A stretch of DNA of 64,000 nucleotides from an uncultured Mycoplasma sp. (GCA_947040455.1 CAMRBN010000003.1:1-64000); one strand, 5' to 3'. Positions 14,504-25,274 are shown, counted from the first letter of the stretch. A program made the numbers and translations. Notes: a model not told the origin generated them from the letters alone.

Positions 14504-14821
14504 ATGAAAAATACTAACACAAAAAACACAAGTCTTTTATCTCCGAAAAAACATTATAAGGAGTTGAGTTTTGAAAATAAAAAAATAAAAAAAATATTAA
14601 ATAAAATTTTAAAACACATTAAGTATCTAGACAAAGAAATTACTTACTTTACAAAATTTGAAAAGAAAAACTCTAATTTAGACAAATCTTTAGATTTATT
14701 GATTTTAAATTTTAAGGAAACTCTATTTAATCTTAAAAAAGAACGCGATTTTATGGAACAAAAATATTTAGATAATAAAATTTTAATAGATAAATTGAAA
14801 GATCAAATTAAGGAAGATTAA
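14504..14821 (+). CDS. Small Lys-rich coiled-coil protein, unknown function
   Basis: 105 aa with an AAGGAT ribosome-binding site 6 nt before the ATG. From about residue 20 it is a continuous helix-forming, Lys/Glu/Leu-rich sequence with heptad-like Leu/Ile spacing and no Trp or Cys. There is no signal peptide. A cytoplasmic structural or nucleoid-type role is possible but unsupported. The gap of 89 nt from the preceding gene contains a TATAAT (14449-14454), so it may have its own promoter. Confidence 0.6.
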   Translation: MKNTNTKNTSLLSPKKHYKELSFENKKIKKILNKILKHIKYLDKEITYFTKFEKKNSNLDKSLDLLILNFKETLFNLKKERDFMEQKYLDNKILIDKLKDQIKED

Positions 14822-15151
14822 ATTATGATAAAAAATCATTTATTTACAACTTTCTCAATTATTCCAACAACTTAATATCTTTGTGTCAAATAACTATTGA
14901 TGAATAACTGTGCATTGATGAATTTTTGTCATTGGAAACTTAGAATGAATATATAGCAAATTTAAAAATTATAAATTCACAATATTTCTTTTTGTTTTAA
15001 AGACAATAAGTGAAAATCAATAATAATTCCTAATTCTGGAAATATTCTTTTGATTACATCATTCTTGCAAAACAATTATTATGATAGTTGTAAAGAAAAA
15101 AAATTTTAATTATAACGGTTGATTTTGTGGTATTATAATTTTAAAATAATT
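14822..15151 (+). other. 330-bp gap, possibly a decayed gene fragment
   Basis: No intact gene is visible. Read on the minus strand, the part from about 15080 to 14960 codes for a protein-like run including KNDVIKRIFPELGIIIDFHL. It stops, then resumes in another frame with HSYSSIVIWHKDIKLLE. That looks like a short remnant of a coding sequence with frameshifts and stops, but it could be chance in AT-rich DNA. The right end holds the fruA promoter. Confidence 0.3.
15134..15139 (+). promoter_or_regulatory. -10 box of fruA-manA
   Basis: A perfect TATAAT ends 12 nt before the ATG at 15152. Transcription would begin at about 15146, after the first in-frame ATG-like start upstream, which rules out a start at 15119. 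Confidence 0.5.
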
Positions 15152-17377
15152 ATGAAATTGGATTTTATTTACCTTATGTTAGAACAAAAAAATGTCTTTT
15201 TGACAAAAGATTTAAAAACTAGAGATGAAATTTTTGATTTTATATCAAATCAAGCAATTTCATTAAAGATAATTTCTAAAACTAATAAGACAAAATTAAT
15301 TGATGCTTTTATTAAAAGAGAAAATGAATCAACAACAGGTTTTGAAGATGGTTTTGCAATACCTCATGCAAGAATAAAAGAAATTAAAACCCCTGCAATA
15401 ATAGTTGTTCGTTCATCGAATGATGTAAAATGAGATTCTATGGATGGCAAACCCATTAGAGTTATGATAGCTTTGTTAATACCTGAAAATCAATCATCAA
15501 CATTACATATGGATACACTTTCCAAAGTAGCAACCTTATTGTTGGATTCAGAATTTAGAAAAAACATGCATACTTTGAAAACAGAAATGGAACTTTTTGA
15601 ATATTTAAATAAAAAAATGTATGAGAAAAAAGAAGTTATTGAGCAATCAGGAACTAATGGACTTATAGTTGGTGTTTCCGCTTGTGCAACAGGAGTTGCT
15701 CATACTTTTATGGCAAAAGAATCTCTTGAAAATGCAGGAATTGATTTAGGCTATAAAATAAAAATAGAAACACAAGGTCAAAAAGGTGTTGAATCAAAGT
15801 TATCTGATGAAGAAATCGAGCAAGCTGAAACAATAATTATTGCGGCTGATATATATATAGATTTAGATAGATTCCAAGGAAAAAAACTTTTAAAAGTTAA
15901 TACAAATGATGCAATTAGCAAGCCAAAAGAATGTATAACAGAATCTTTTAATCAACCAATTTTTGGAAGTGTCGGAAGTTCTAGTGCTGCCAAATCATCA
16001 AATAGTTTTCAACAATCAAAAACAAAGATTTTTATGGGGCATTTATTATCAGGTGTTTCTAGAATGATACCTTTCATAGTTTTCTCAGGAATTGTGTGGG
16101 CTATAATCAATTCTTTAGGAGCTATTCCTTCACTTGCAGAGGATCCTATTTATGTTATATTTAAAGGTATTTCAGAAATAGGATTTGCAGTTTTTATTGC
16201 AATGATGGGTGGATTTATCGCAGAATCAATTACAGGAAGGGCGGGGTTTGCTCCTGGTTTTATCTCCACTTTTGCCGCGGCAAATACTACCTTTACATTT
16301 TGATGAAATGTTCCAGGAATTAAAAATCCAATTCCACAAATTGAGTACTTCTTCCCTGAAGCTGCTACATCTGGAATTTCTAATGTTGGTTTGTCTTTGT
16401 TTGCAGCTATCATTATGGGATTTAGTGCTGGTTATTTAGTTAAATGAATTTTGACTTGAAAAACACATAAGTTAATTACACCTATAATTTCAATAATTTT
16501 TATACCAGTTGTTGCAACTTCTGTACTAATTTTCCCATTTATTTTACTTTTGTCAGGACCACTAGGATTTATTATGAACTCTATTGTTTATGGTCTTTCT
16601 GAAGCCGCAAAAATAAATGGTGTTAACTTTTTAATTGGATTCTTATTGGGATGTATGATTGGTTTTGATATGGGTGGGCCTATAAACAAAATTGCCGGAA
16701 CTTGTGCGACAGCTTTAATTGTTGTTGATCCAAGATTGATGGGTTCGGTTGCTGCAGCTATTCCTATAGCTCCTATTGGTTGTGGTTTAGCAACAATATG
16801 AGGAAGAAAAAAATTCACTGAAAAAGAAAGAGCTGAAGGAATATCGGCCTTAGGTCTTGGTTTCTTTGGAATTTCGGAAGGGGCGATACCTTTTGCTGTT
16901 AATCGTCCAAAACAAGTTTTAATTGCAAATGTAATTGCATCTGGTTTAGCTGGTGGATTGTCTTTCCTATTCTTTGTTGGTGGTTATGTAGGGATGTGAG
17001 GTGGACCAATTACTGCAATTGTCGGTGGTGTGAGTGCTCCAATATCAGAATTGGATAAATTGGGTCAAGCAATACCTTTTGCTTTTGGTGGTTCAGGTAA
17101 TGGAATGCAATACATTTCAATATTGTGATTCTTTTTAACTATTATTGCAGGATCAATTCTTCATTCGTTAATATTCGTTTTCGGAATTAAGTTATCTACT
17201 AAAGAAGGAAAAACAGAATTTAATAATAAATGAAATAACTTTAGAAGTAAAGTGACTTCAACTTTTAATAAAAAACAAAAAATACAAAAAAATAATGATA
17301 AAGTTTTTTATTATTATGAAAATACACATTCATATTTTTATAATTTGAATAAAAATTTAACTTTTGGGAGACACTAA
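15152..17377 (+). CDS. fruA: Fructose-type PTS transporter, EIIA-EIIB-EIIC fusion
   Basis: 741 aa. The EIIA domain (about 1-150) has the phospho-histidine in GFAIPHARIKE (about His72). The EIIB domain (about 165-265) has GVSACATGVAHTFMAKE with the phospho-cysteine at about 178. The EIIC domain (about 285-720) is a multi-TM channel with GGFIAESITGRAGFAPGF and GFDMGGPINKIA. It imports fructose, or a close sugar such as mannose, as the phosphate ester at the expense of phosphoenolpyruvate. The start at 15152 is chosen because the -10 box excludes an earlier one; Met at 15176 is an alternative. No clear Shine-Dalgarno is visible. manA follows after 1 nt, so fructose-6-P or mannose-6-P handling is probably coupled; no fruK is present here. 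Confidence 0.92.
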
Positions 17378-17378
17378 A

Positions 17379-18290
17379 ATGAAAAAAGAAATAATTTTTT
17401 TAAATCCTTATTTTGATTATAAAATATGAGGTGGAGATAGATTGAAGGAATTCGGTTATATTGGTAATGAAAAAATTGGCGAAGCTTTAATGATAAGCTC
17501 CCTTGAAGGAAAGGGATCTATTGTAAGATCGGGTTTTTTTAAAGGTGAATTGTTGAGTGAAGTTTTCAAAAACAATAAACATCTTTTTGGTAATTTTAAA
17601 GGCCCATATCCTCTATTAACAAAAATTATTGATGCAAATGATGATTTAAGTGTTCAAGTTCATCCTGATAATGAGTATGCAATTAAAAATTTCAAAAAGT
17701 TAGGTAAAACAGAGTGTTGATATATTTTGGATTGTCCTAAAGATGCAAAGATTATTTATGGTTCGAAAGAAAAAGATATCAAAAAAATAAAACAATATAT
17801 TTTAGATGGTTCTTGAGATAGCTTTTTAAAATATGTATCAGTTAAAAAAGGAGATGTTATATATGTTCCTTCAGGAACTATTCATGCAATTACAAAAGGA
17901 ATTTTAACTTATGAGATACAACAATCATCTGATTTAACATTTAGATTATTTGATTATAATAGACTAGAAAATGACGGAAAACCAAGAGATCTACATATCG
18001 AAGATTCATTAAAATGTATTAAAATAAATGATGATTTAAAAGTTGTTTCTTCTCAAGATGGTATTATTATTGATTCTGAAATATTTAAATTAAGAAAAGA
18101 AACTGTTATAAATGAAAAAAATATTTATATTCCTAATGCATATTGATTAGAATGTGTGATTATTGAAGGCCAAGGCGAAATTAATGGTGAAGAAATTAAA
18201 AAAGGCGATGCTTTTATTATTACTCATAAAAATGAAGGAATAATAAAAGGGAATTTAAAAATTCTAATTGGCTATAAAGAAATAGTATAA
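17379..18290 (+). CDS. manA: Mannose-6-phosphate isomerase, type I
   Basis: 303 aa, beginning 1 nt after the fruA stop, with GGGAGA overlapping the end of fruA as ribosome-binding site. The N-terminus has FLNPYFDYKIWGGDRL, and the zinc-site motifs are VQVHPDNEYA and VPSGTIHAITKG, followed by YEIQQSSDLTFRLFDYNR. It interconverts mannose-6-P and fructose-6-P. Length and motif order match the short Gram-positive ManA class. Translational coupling to fruA implies that one sugar operon imports and isomerises hexose phosphate. Confidence 0.93.
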
Positions 18291-18308
18291 AAATAAAAAT
18301 TAATTTAA

Positions 18309-19550
<1,242 letters not shown>

Positions 19551-19573
19551 TTTTTTCCTTTTTGATACTAGAA

Positions 19574-20155
19574 TTAAAAATTAAATTCATCCAGTTCTTC
19601 ATTTTTTTGAATTAATATTATTCCATCTTTTTCAATTCCGATTGACCTATATGAACATATCATTCCTTGAGATTCAATTCCCATAACTTTTGATTTTTCA
19701 ATAACAGTTCCTGATGCCAAAAATGCTTTTTCCATTGCAAATAAGTGGCTATTACCTATCATCAAACCATCTATATTAGTCACTATTTGGTAAATATCTT
19801 TATTTATATTAACTGACAAAATTTTTAATTTTTCACTTTTTGGATGTTTTTCAATTTTTGATATTAATCCTATCTTAAAAAAACTATCATTTTTAAATTC
19901 TTTCATTTCCTTAGGAAATTTTTTAACAATTTTATCAAAATTAATGTTTGAAAAATTATGATATCCTTCTTTAATATCGGTGAAATCATTTTTATAATCA
20001 AAAATATTAATTCCAATTAAGTTATTGTCCCCATAGATAAAAACATAATTATCTCTGCTTATTGTTTTTATTTTTTGTGAAAAAGAACTAAAAACAATGA
20101 TTAAATTTTTTTTATTGTTGAAAAGTTCATTTGATGTAGTTATTGAAATAGACAT
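19574..20155 (-). CDS. ytpR: YtpR-like tRNA-binding (EMAP/OB-fold) protein
   Basis: 193 aa. The N-terminal half is variable; the C-terminal half (about 95-193) is a tRNA-binding OB fold with GLISKIEKHPKSEKLKILSV, IVTNIDGLMIG and the Gly/Met-rich block GIESQGMICSYRSIG. The same domain is found at the N-terminus of PheT and in free-standing YtpR proteins of Firmicutes. The exact role is not established; it may bind tRNA. It precedes tyrS on the same strand. A TATAAT 8 nt before the ATG and no Shine-Dalgarno suggest a leaderless start. Confidence 0.8.
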   Translation of the reverse strand: MSISITTSNELFNNKKNLIIVFSSFSQKIKTISRDNYVFIYGDNNLIGINIFDYKNDFTDIKEGYHNFSNINFDKIVKKFPKEMKEFKNDSFFKIGLISKIEKHPKSEKLKILSVNINKDIYQIVTNIDGLMIGNSHLFAMEKAFLASGTVIEKSKVMGIESQGMICSYRSIGIEKDGIILIQKNEELDEFNF

Positions 20156-20163
20156 ATTAAAAT

Positions 20164-20169
20164 ATTATA
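20164..20169 (-). promoter_or_regulatory. -10 box of ytpR-tyrS, predicted leaderless
   Basis: TATAAT on the minus strand ends 8 nt before the ytpR ATG; no Shine-Dalgarno is present between them. Confidence 0.55.
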
Positions 20170-20246
20170 ATGTAAAAGTTTTAATAAAATGGAATTTTTA
20201 TCTCTATAATTTAATTAATTAACAACCAAAATGAGAATCGGAGAGA

Positions 20247-20933
20247 ATGATGTTAGAAAATAAATTTCAAAAAATAAAGGTTTCTAATAGTTATGCCATT
20301 GGCGGAATGATAGGTGCTGGAAAATCAACCTTAACAAGAGCTTTAGCAACAGAACTTGAGGCGGATTCTGTATTTGAACTTAATGAAGATGATAAATTAC
20401 AAAATTTATTACTAGAAAAATTATATGAAGGAGATAAAACTTCTGCAATAGCTTTTCAAGTTTACTTCTTTTGTTCTAGATTTGATAATTATAGAAATGG
20501 AATTACTGAAAATAATTTAACTGTTTTTGATAGAACTATTTTTGAAGATAGATTATTTGCACATCAAAATATGACGGCAGATCCTATTTTATTTGGATTT
20601 TATGATAATATGTGACACGATAAAGTGAAAGAATTGATATATTCTGTAGGAGTTCCAAAATTATATATAATATTGGATTTAAAATGAGAAGAATTCAAAG
20701 ACAGAATTTTTAGAAGAGGAAGAAAATCAGAAGTTGATAATTTTTCTAAGAATGAAGCTTACTTTAAGTCCATCCATAATATATATTTAAAATATTTATT
20801 AGATATATGTCAAGTTTATGGAATTAATCACATTGTTGTTGATGCTTCTCAAACGACAGAACAACAAATACACTTAATTAAAAAAAGAATTAAAAAAGAT
20901 AAATTAGAAATTTTAGAAAATATTGATAAATAA
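20247..20933 (+). CDS. Deoxynucleoside kinase (dAdo/dGuo kinase type)
   Basis: 228 aa. The P-loop is GGMIGAGKSTLTRAL, the DRS-like motif is FDRTIFEDRLFA, and the LID is FRRGRKSEV. These are features of the dNK family that includes Mycoplasma deoxyadenosine kinase and Bacillus dGK/dCK. It phosphorylates salvaged deoxynucleosides, important in mollicutes that make few nucleotides de novo. Two adjacent ATGs (20247, 20250) follow a GGAG; the second has the better spacing. The next gene starts 3 nt after the stop. Confidence 0.88.
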
Positions 20934-20936
20934 ATT

Positions 20937-21734
20937 ATGGAAATATTTAAAAATAAAGTTGGTTCATATAAATTTAAACCTTCTCAAAATAACCCTAAAG
21001 GAACAGTAGTGTTTATTCACGGATTTGCTACTAATAGTGATTATCATGATGAAATAGGCGAAAAATTGGATACATATGATTATTATTCTTTTGAACTTCC
21101 TGGTCACGGATATACCGAAATTGATCAAAAGAAAGTGTTTTACTTAGATCTTTTTGTAGATTATTGCGTTGCTATGATTATTGAATTGGAACTAGATAAC
21201 ATTATTTTAATTGGTCATTCTATGGGTGGCAGTTTAGCGATGAGAGTTAGTAATTTAATTTCTGATAAAATTGAAAAATTAATTTTGGTTACTCCGATGA
21301 ATTCTTCAATTACTCCTTATGCATTAAGGATGTTCTTCTTATTTACTCCAAAAAGTTTTAATAAAACATTGGCCTTAAATAATGTTTTGTACAAAGATTT
21401 AACCAAAACATTAGATTTAAATGTCGAGAATTATATTAGCAAAGAACATGAGTATCAAGTTGAACATATTAATTTTTTTAGAAAATTAAAAAGAAATCTA
21501 TATAGTTTCAAAAATTTAAAAACATGTTTTAAAGCAGAAAAAGCATTAAAAATACCCACTTTATTAATATTAGGACAATTTGACAAAACTATTAATTACA
21601 AATTTGCAATTAGAGCCATAAAAAAAGCAAATAAACCCTTTATTCAAGTTTCAATATTCAAAAACTCATCTCATATACCTTTCAAAGAAGAAGAACAAAA
21701 ATATTTTAAAGAAATTACAGACTTTATAGAATAA
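20937..21734 (+). CDS. Alpha/beta hydrolase (monoacylglycerol lipase/esterase type)
   Basis: 265 aa. It has the oxyanion-hole HG in VVFIHGFATNSDYH, the strand-turn SFELPGHGYTE, the nucleophile elbow LIGHSMGGSLAMRV (Ser about 96) and late acid/base residues in LGQFDKTIN and NSSHIPFKEE. This is the complete triad of an active alpha/beta hydrolase with a cap domain. It may hydrolyse host-derived lipid esters; the substrate is unknown. It is 3 nt after the deoxynucleoside kinase and probably translated from the same mRNA. Confidence 0.87.
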   Translation: MEIFKNKVGSYKFKPSQNNPKGTVVFIHGFATNSDYHDEIGEKLDTYDYYSFELPGHGYTEIDQKKVFYLDLFVDYCVAMIIELELDNIILIGHSMGGSLAMRVSNLISDKIEKLILVTPMNSSITPYALRMFFLFTPKSFNKTLALNNVLYKDLTKTLDLNVENYISKEHEYQVEHINFFRKLKRNLYSFKNLKTCFKAEKALKIPTLLILGQFDKTINYKFAIRAIKKANKPFIQVSIFKNSSHIPFKEEEQKYFKEITDFIE

Positions 21735-21739
21735 TTTAA

Positions 21740-21985
21740 TTAATCTATAAAGTGCAATTTTGTTAATGCACTTGATTTTTCTTCGTATTTTTCTCATTTT
21801 GTTGTTGTGCCATCTTTCGCCTTCACTTCGCCCTTATCACTAAATAACAACTTAAATGATGAAACAAAAGAAGTTATTGCTGGAAGAATTATGGGAAATA
21901 AAGCACCCAAAAACATTAAAGAACTACCACCATAAATTTGAGAAGCTTTATTATCACTTATTTTTACAAATCCCTCATTTTTCAT
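21740..21985 (-). CDS. Small double-glycine-leader peptide, bacteriocin-like
   Basis: 81 aa after reading one TGA as Trp (KWEKYEEK). It begins MKNEGFVKISDNKASQIYGG. Counting back from Gly-Gly, hydrophobic residues stand at -4 (Ile), -7 (Ala) and -12 (Ile). That is the spacing of double-glycine leaders cut by C39-peptidase ABC exporters in class II bacteriocins and related peptides. The predicted mature 61-residue peptide starts with a hydrophobic helix of about 24 residues (LMFLGALFPIILPAITSFVS), then a charged tail with KGEVKAKDGTT. An AGGGAGGT ribosome-binding site lies 5 nt before the ATG, so it is well translated. No exporter or immunity gene is adjacent. Bacteriocin or signalling function is inference. 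Confidence 0.7.
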
Positions 21986-22078
21986 TCACACCTCCCTTCC
22001 ACATATATATTCCGCAATAAAGATGATTTAAATATTAAAAATAATAATTTGATACAAATGGTGTTTTAATTCCCTATT

Positions 22079-22107
22079 ATTTAAATTTAATTTAAATAAA
22101 TTGTCAA
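22079..22107 (-). promoter_or_regulatory. Possible promoter of the double-glycine peptide gene
   Basis: On the minus strand a perfect TTGACA (22107-22102) is followed after 17 nt by TTAAAT. That leaves an untranslated leader of about 85 nt before the AGGGAGGT site. The -10 is weak. Confidence 0.35.
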
Positions 22108-22115
22108 CAACTCTT

Positions 22116-22121
22116 TATAAT
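22116..22121 (+). promoter_or_regulatory. -10 box of holA, predicted leaderless
   Basis: TATAAT ends 6 nt before the ATG at 22128 with no Shine-Dalgarno between. Confidence 0.55.
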
Positions 22122-22127
22122 TAAAAT

Positions 22128-23054
22128 ATGTATTTTATTTATGGAGAAGAATTATTTTTAATTGATAAACAAATTAAAAAGATATTAAAAAAAAACAATG
22201 ATGCAAAATCTATTTTTTATGATGCAAATTCCACAATATATGAAGCCATAAATGAAATGAATACTTTTTCAATATTTGATGATAAAAAAGTAATTATCTT
22301 CAAAGATTTTTATTTGTTATCAAAATCTACTGCAACACATGATCAAGAAATGATTAATTCAATTAAAAACAAAAACGAAAACATCATTTTGATATTTTCG
22401 TTTTCAGAAGTTAAACCAAAGTCCCCAACCCCTTTATTTAATTATTTATTAAAAGAGACTCAAGCAATAGAAGTTAAAAAGTATACTCAATTGCAATTAG
22501 CTGGTGTTATTAGAGAAATAATCACTTCTAAAGGTGGTTCTATTGCTAATATAGATTCAATTCTTCTTTCTACAAAGTTACCTAATGATTTAAATATTAT
22601 AATTAGAGAAATTGATAAATTATTACTAGAAGATAAGGAGATTACAAAAGAAATGATATATACTTCAATCTCAAAATATAACTCAAATAACATTTTCGAA
22701 TTTATTAATTCATTTCAAGACAATGATGTTGTAGGGTTATTCAGGAGTTATAAAGAGCGAATTGAAAACGGAGAAGTTATTATCAATTTAATATCTCAAT
22801 TATCTAATGCATTAATTCTTTGTAGTACAATACAATCTTATAAATCTTTACGAAAAAGAGTTGAAGAAATCTCTGAGGAAATGAAGATTCATATATTTAG
22901 AGTTAAAAAAGCTGATGAATTATTAAGAAATCTCGGTTTTAAAAGAATTAAAATATTAATTGAAATGTTATCAGATTTAGATTATAAAATTAAAAGCGGA
23001 GAAATTAATGAAGTGATTGGTTTTGAGAAACTTCTTTTAGAAATCATACGTTAA
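22128..23054 (+). CDS. holA: DNA polymerase III delta subunit
   Basis: 308 aa. It starts MYFIYGEELFLIDKQIKKIL, the typical HolA opening (YGEExFLI). The weakly conserved AAA+ body has NTFSIFDDKKVIIFKDF and ends with the C-terminal collar domain (LGFKRIKILIEMLSDLDYKIKSGE). It is the clamp-loader subunit that opens the beta clamp. Length is normal (about 310-340 aa). The gene has a perfect -10 and no Shine-Dalgarno. The divergent double-glycine peptide gene shares its upstream region, and a GH13-like gene follows 17 nt after the stop with its own -10 box. Confidence 0.88.
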   Translation: MYFIYGEELFLIDKQIKKILKKNNDAKSIFYDANSTIYEAINEMNTFSIFDDKKVIIFKDFYLLSKSTATHDQEMINSIKNKNENIILIFSFSEVKPKSPTPLFNYLLKETQAIEVKKYTQLQLAGVIREIITSKGGSIANIDSILLSTKLPNDLNIIIREIDKLLLEDKEITKEMIYTSISKYNSNNIFEFINSFQDNDVVGLFRSYKERIENGEVIINLISQLSNALILCSTIQSYKSLRKRVEEISEEMKIHIFRVKKADELLRNLGFKRIKILIEMLSDLDYKIKSGEINEVIGFEKLLLEIIR

Positions 23055-23059
23055 TTTTG

Positions 23060-23065
23060 TATAAT
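23060..23065 (+). promoter_or_regulatory. -10 box of the GH13-like gene, predicted leaderless
   Basis: TATAAT begins 6 nt after the holA stop and ends 6 nt before the ATG at 23072. No Shine-Dalgarno is visible. Confidence 0.5.
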
Positions 23066-23071
23066 TTTTAA

Positions 23072-24625
23072 ATGTTGAAAAATCAAAATACAAAGAAAAT
23101 ATTTTATGAACTTAATCCATTATTTTTTTATGATGATAATGGTGATGGTTTTGGAGATTTTGAAGGTGTCTCAAAAAAAATGAAATATTTTTCCTTTATT
23201 GGTGTTGATTGTGTCATAATACCAGATATTTTTAATAACTACAGCACACTTCTTTTTAATTCATTTGTTAATTTAAAAAATAAATACGGAAATATGAGCG
23301 AATTAAAAAAAATGATATCTAATTTTCAAGATAAAAATATTGATTTTGCTGTTGAAATAAATATTAAAGACATTAAAAAATCATTATTATTTTCAGTTGA
23401 TGGGACAATTAATCAAGATGAATTTAAAGAATCTACCAAGGCTTTTTTTTTAGATAAAAATCAATCAGAAAATCAATCAGAAAATTGAAATTCACGAGCT
23501 ACTTTAGAAGCTTTTGATAAAATTATTAAATTTTGATTATCCTATAATGTTACTAATTTTGTATTTGTTAATTTTGAAAAATTATTTAATAAAAATGAAG
23601 TATTTAGTAGCGTTACAGAAGAGCAACTACAACAACTATACAAAATTACTAAAGAAATTGAATCTTCAATATCAGTGATTATAAAATCCGCTGCATTATC
23701 ACCAAATAATGTCAAAAATATTTTAGATCCAAATAATCGTTCTGGAGATTTATTTATTGATACATCATATTCTTTAATTGGAACACATCCAAAATATTCA
23801 AATGATAAAATCGACAAATTTAAACCTGCCAAATTATTTAAAAAAATAAAACAAAATTCCAAAGCAAAGATTTTAAAAGAGAACGTTGTTATGTCGTTGG
23901 GTTCATCGCTAACAGGAAGAATAAATTCAAGGTGAGGAAATGAAAAATCTTCAAACTCTTTGGCTTCAAAAGCATTGATGAGCATTTCTTTAGCAAGTTC
24001 ATCATCATCATTAATTTATTATGGAGATGAGCTAGGAATGTTGAAAATTAATATTAAAAATAACTCTGATTTTCATGATATTTATGCGATTGAAAGAAGA
24101 AGGTTGATGCAATCTCAAGGCCAAAATCAAAAAGATTTTTATCATGCCCAACAATATTTATCGCCAATAAATACGCAATCTTTATTCCAATGAGATAAAA
24201 CTAAAAATGGTGGGTTTTCTAATAATGACACAACAATTAGACAATTATCTACAACATATAAAGATATAAATGTTGCCAATCAATATAATAATCCAGATTC
24301 CTCATTGGCATATTTGAAGAAATTTATAGAATTTATTAAAAACCCTATTTATAATCATTTTTTTAATAGTTCCAAAAGTAACACAAAAATTAAATATATG
24401 TCAAAGGGAATTATTAAATACACTCATATATTTGGTGAAGAAAAACTATTTATTTTTATAAATATTTCTGAAAATTGAAAAAAAGTCAAGATTAGTGATA
24501 AATTGACTGTTGTTTTATCTAATTATTCTAAAAAAATTTATAACCACAAAATCAATATGCTTTCACCATTTGAATCAATTATTTTGTTCTCAAAAAAGGA
24601 TTATATTCAAGAAAATTTGTTATAA
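23072..24625 (+). CDS. GH13-family (oligo-1,6-glucosidase-like) protein lacking catalytic residues
   Basis: 517 aa. The N-terminus is clearly GH13: FYELNPLFFYDDNGDGFGD followed by KMKYFSFIGVDCVIIPDIF. Later blocks match MalL-type enzymes: LIYYGDELGML and QSLFQWDKTKNGGFS. But the three catalytic regions are changed. The region with the nucleophile Asp (normally like GFRMD) reads VTNFVFVNFEKLF. The Glu region reads SSISVIIKSAALS. The NHD region before SRWGNE reads MSLGSSLTGRINSRWG. The reading frame is open and the TIM-barrel outline is kept, so this is a maintained paralogue, not decay. It probably binds sugar, or another protein, without hydrolysing it; that is inference. Confidence 0.8.
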
Positions 24626-24745
24626 TTCTTTTACAATACATCAAGAAAGTAACTGTGAAAACTTAATTCGTTACCTAGTGTATAACTTTATTTTAAAAGA
24701 TAAGGTCTAAGTATTGTATAAAACAAAATTTTAGAGAGGAGCATT
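24621..24745 (+). promoter_or_regulatory. Promoter and L10-type leader of rplJ-rplL
   Basis: An extended -10 (TGT-TATAAT, 24618-24626) overlaps the stop codon of the preceding gene. The transcript would begin at about 24632, where an 8-nt run (24632-24639, TACAATAC) is perfectly complementary to 24711-24718 (GTATTGTA). Inside are a GTAAC/GTTAC pairing and a 7-bp stem (24685-24691 with 24700-24706, one G-U). This long-range stem enclosing inner hairpins is the architecture of the ribosomal L10 leader, to which L10 or the L10(L12)4 complex binds to repress its own synthesis. An AGAGGAG ribosome-binding site lies before the ATG. Confidence 0.55.
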
Positions 24746-25243
24746 ATGGGTGTTTTAAAAGATAATAAAAAAGCTGTTGTTGTTGAAATTTCAAAAAAAC
24801 TTGAAAAAGCTGAATCGGTCATAGTTGCAAACTATGAAGGAATCACAGTTAAACAATTTCAAGAATTAAGAAACTTGGCAAAAGCTGAAGATGTAGAACT
24901 TAAAGTTTACAAAAATAGACTTGTTATAAAGGCTGTTGAGAATAGCAAACATAAAGATTTATCTCAATACCTTGTAGGAGCAAATTTATTTGCATTTGCA
25001 AACTCTGATTCATTATCAGCAGCAAAAGTTCTTGCGAACTTTGCAAAGAAAAATAAAAAGCTAGAATTAATAGCAGGTATATTTGAAGATGAAGTGATTA
25101 ACCGTGATAAAGTTATGGAAATAGCCTCACTTCCTTCATATGAAGAAGCATTGACAATTTTGGCTGGTTCATTACAAGGTGCAATCAGACAAGTCGCTGT
25201 TGGACTTAAAATGTTAGTTGATGAAAATCATATTAAAGAATAA
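24746..25243 (+). CDS. rplJ: Ribosomal protein L10
   Basis: 165 aa. Family features are KKLEKAESVIVANYEGITVKQ at the N-terminus, VYKNRLVIKAVE (the conserved KNTL-type block) and the C-terminal helix that carries the L7/L12 dimers. It forms the base of the ribosomal stalk with L7/L12 and binds 23S rRNA with L11. AGAGGAG precedes the ATG. The L10-type leader upstream suggests feedback control of this and the next gene. Confidence 0.96.
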   Translation: MGVLKDNKKAVVVEISKKLEKAESVIVANYEGITVKQFQELRNLAKAEDVELKVYKNRLVIKAVENSKHKDLSQYLVGANLFAFANSDSLSAAKVLANFAKKNKKLELIAGIFEDEVINRDKVMEIASLPSYEEALTILAGSLQGAIRQVAVGLKMLVDENHIKE

Positions 25244-25274
25244 AAAATAAAAAAGAAATAATTAGGAGAAAAAA

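Noticed and set aside
15119-15151. Upstream start of fruA at 15119
   Set aside because: The TATAAT at 15134-15139 lies downstream of it, so transcription would begin after that codon; the encoded residues do not match the EIIA N-terminus.
23542-23985. Minus-strand frame of about 147 codons inside the GH13-like gene
   Set aside because: Antisense to a frame with recognisable GH13 blocks on the plus strand.
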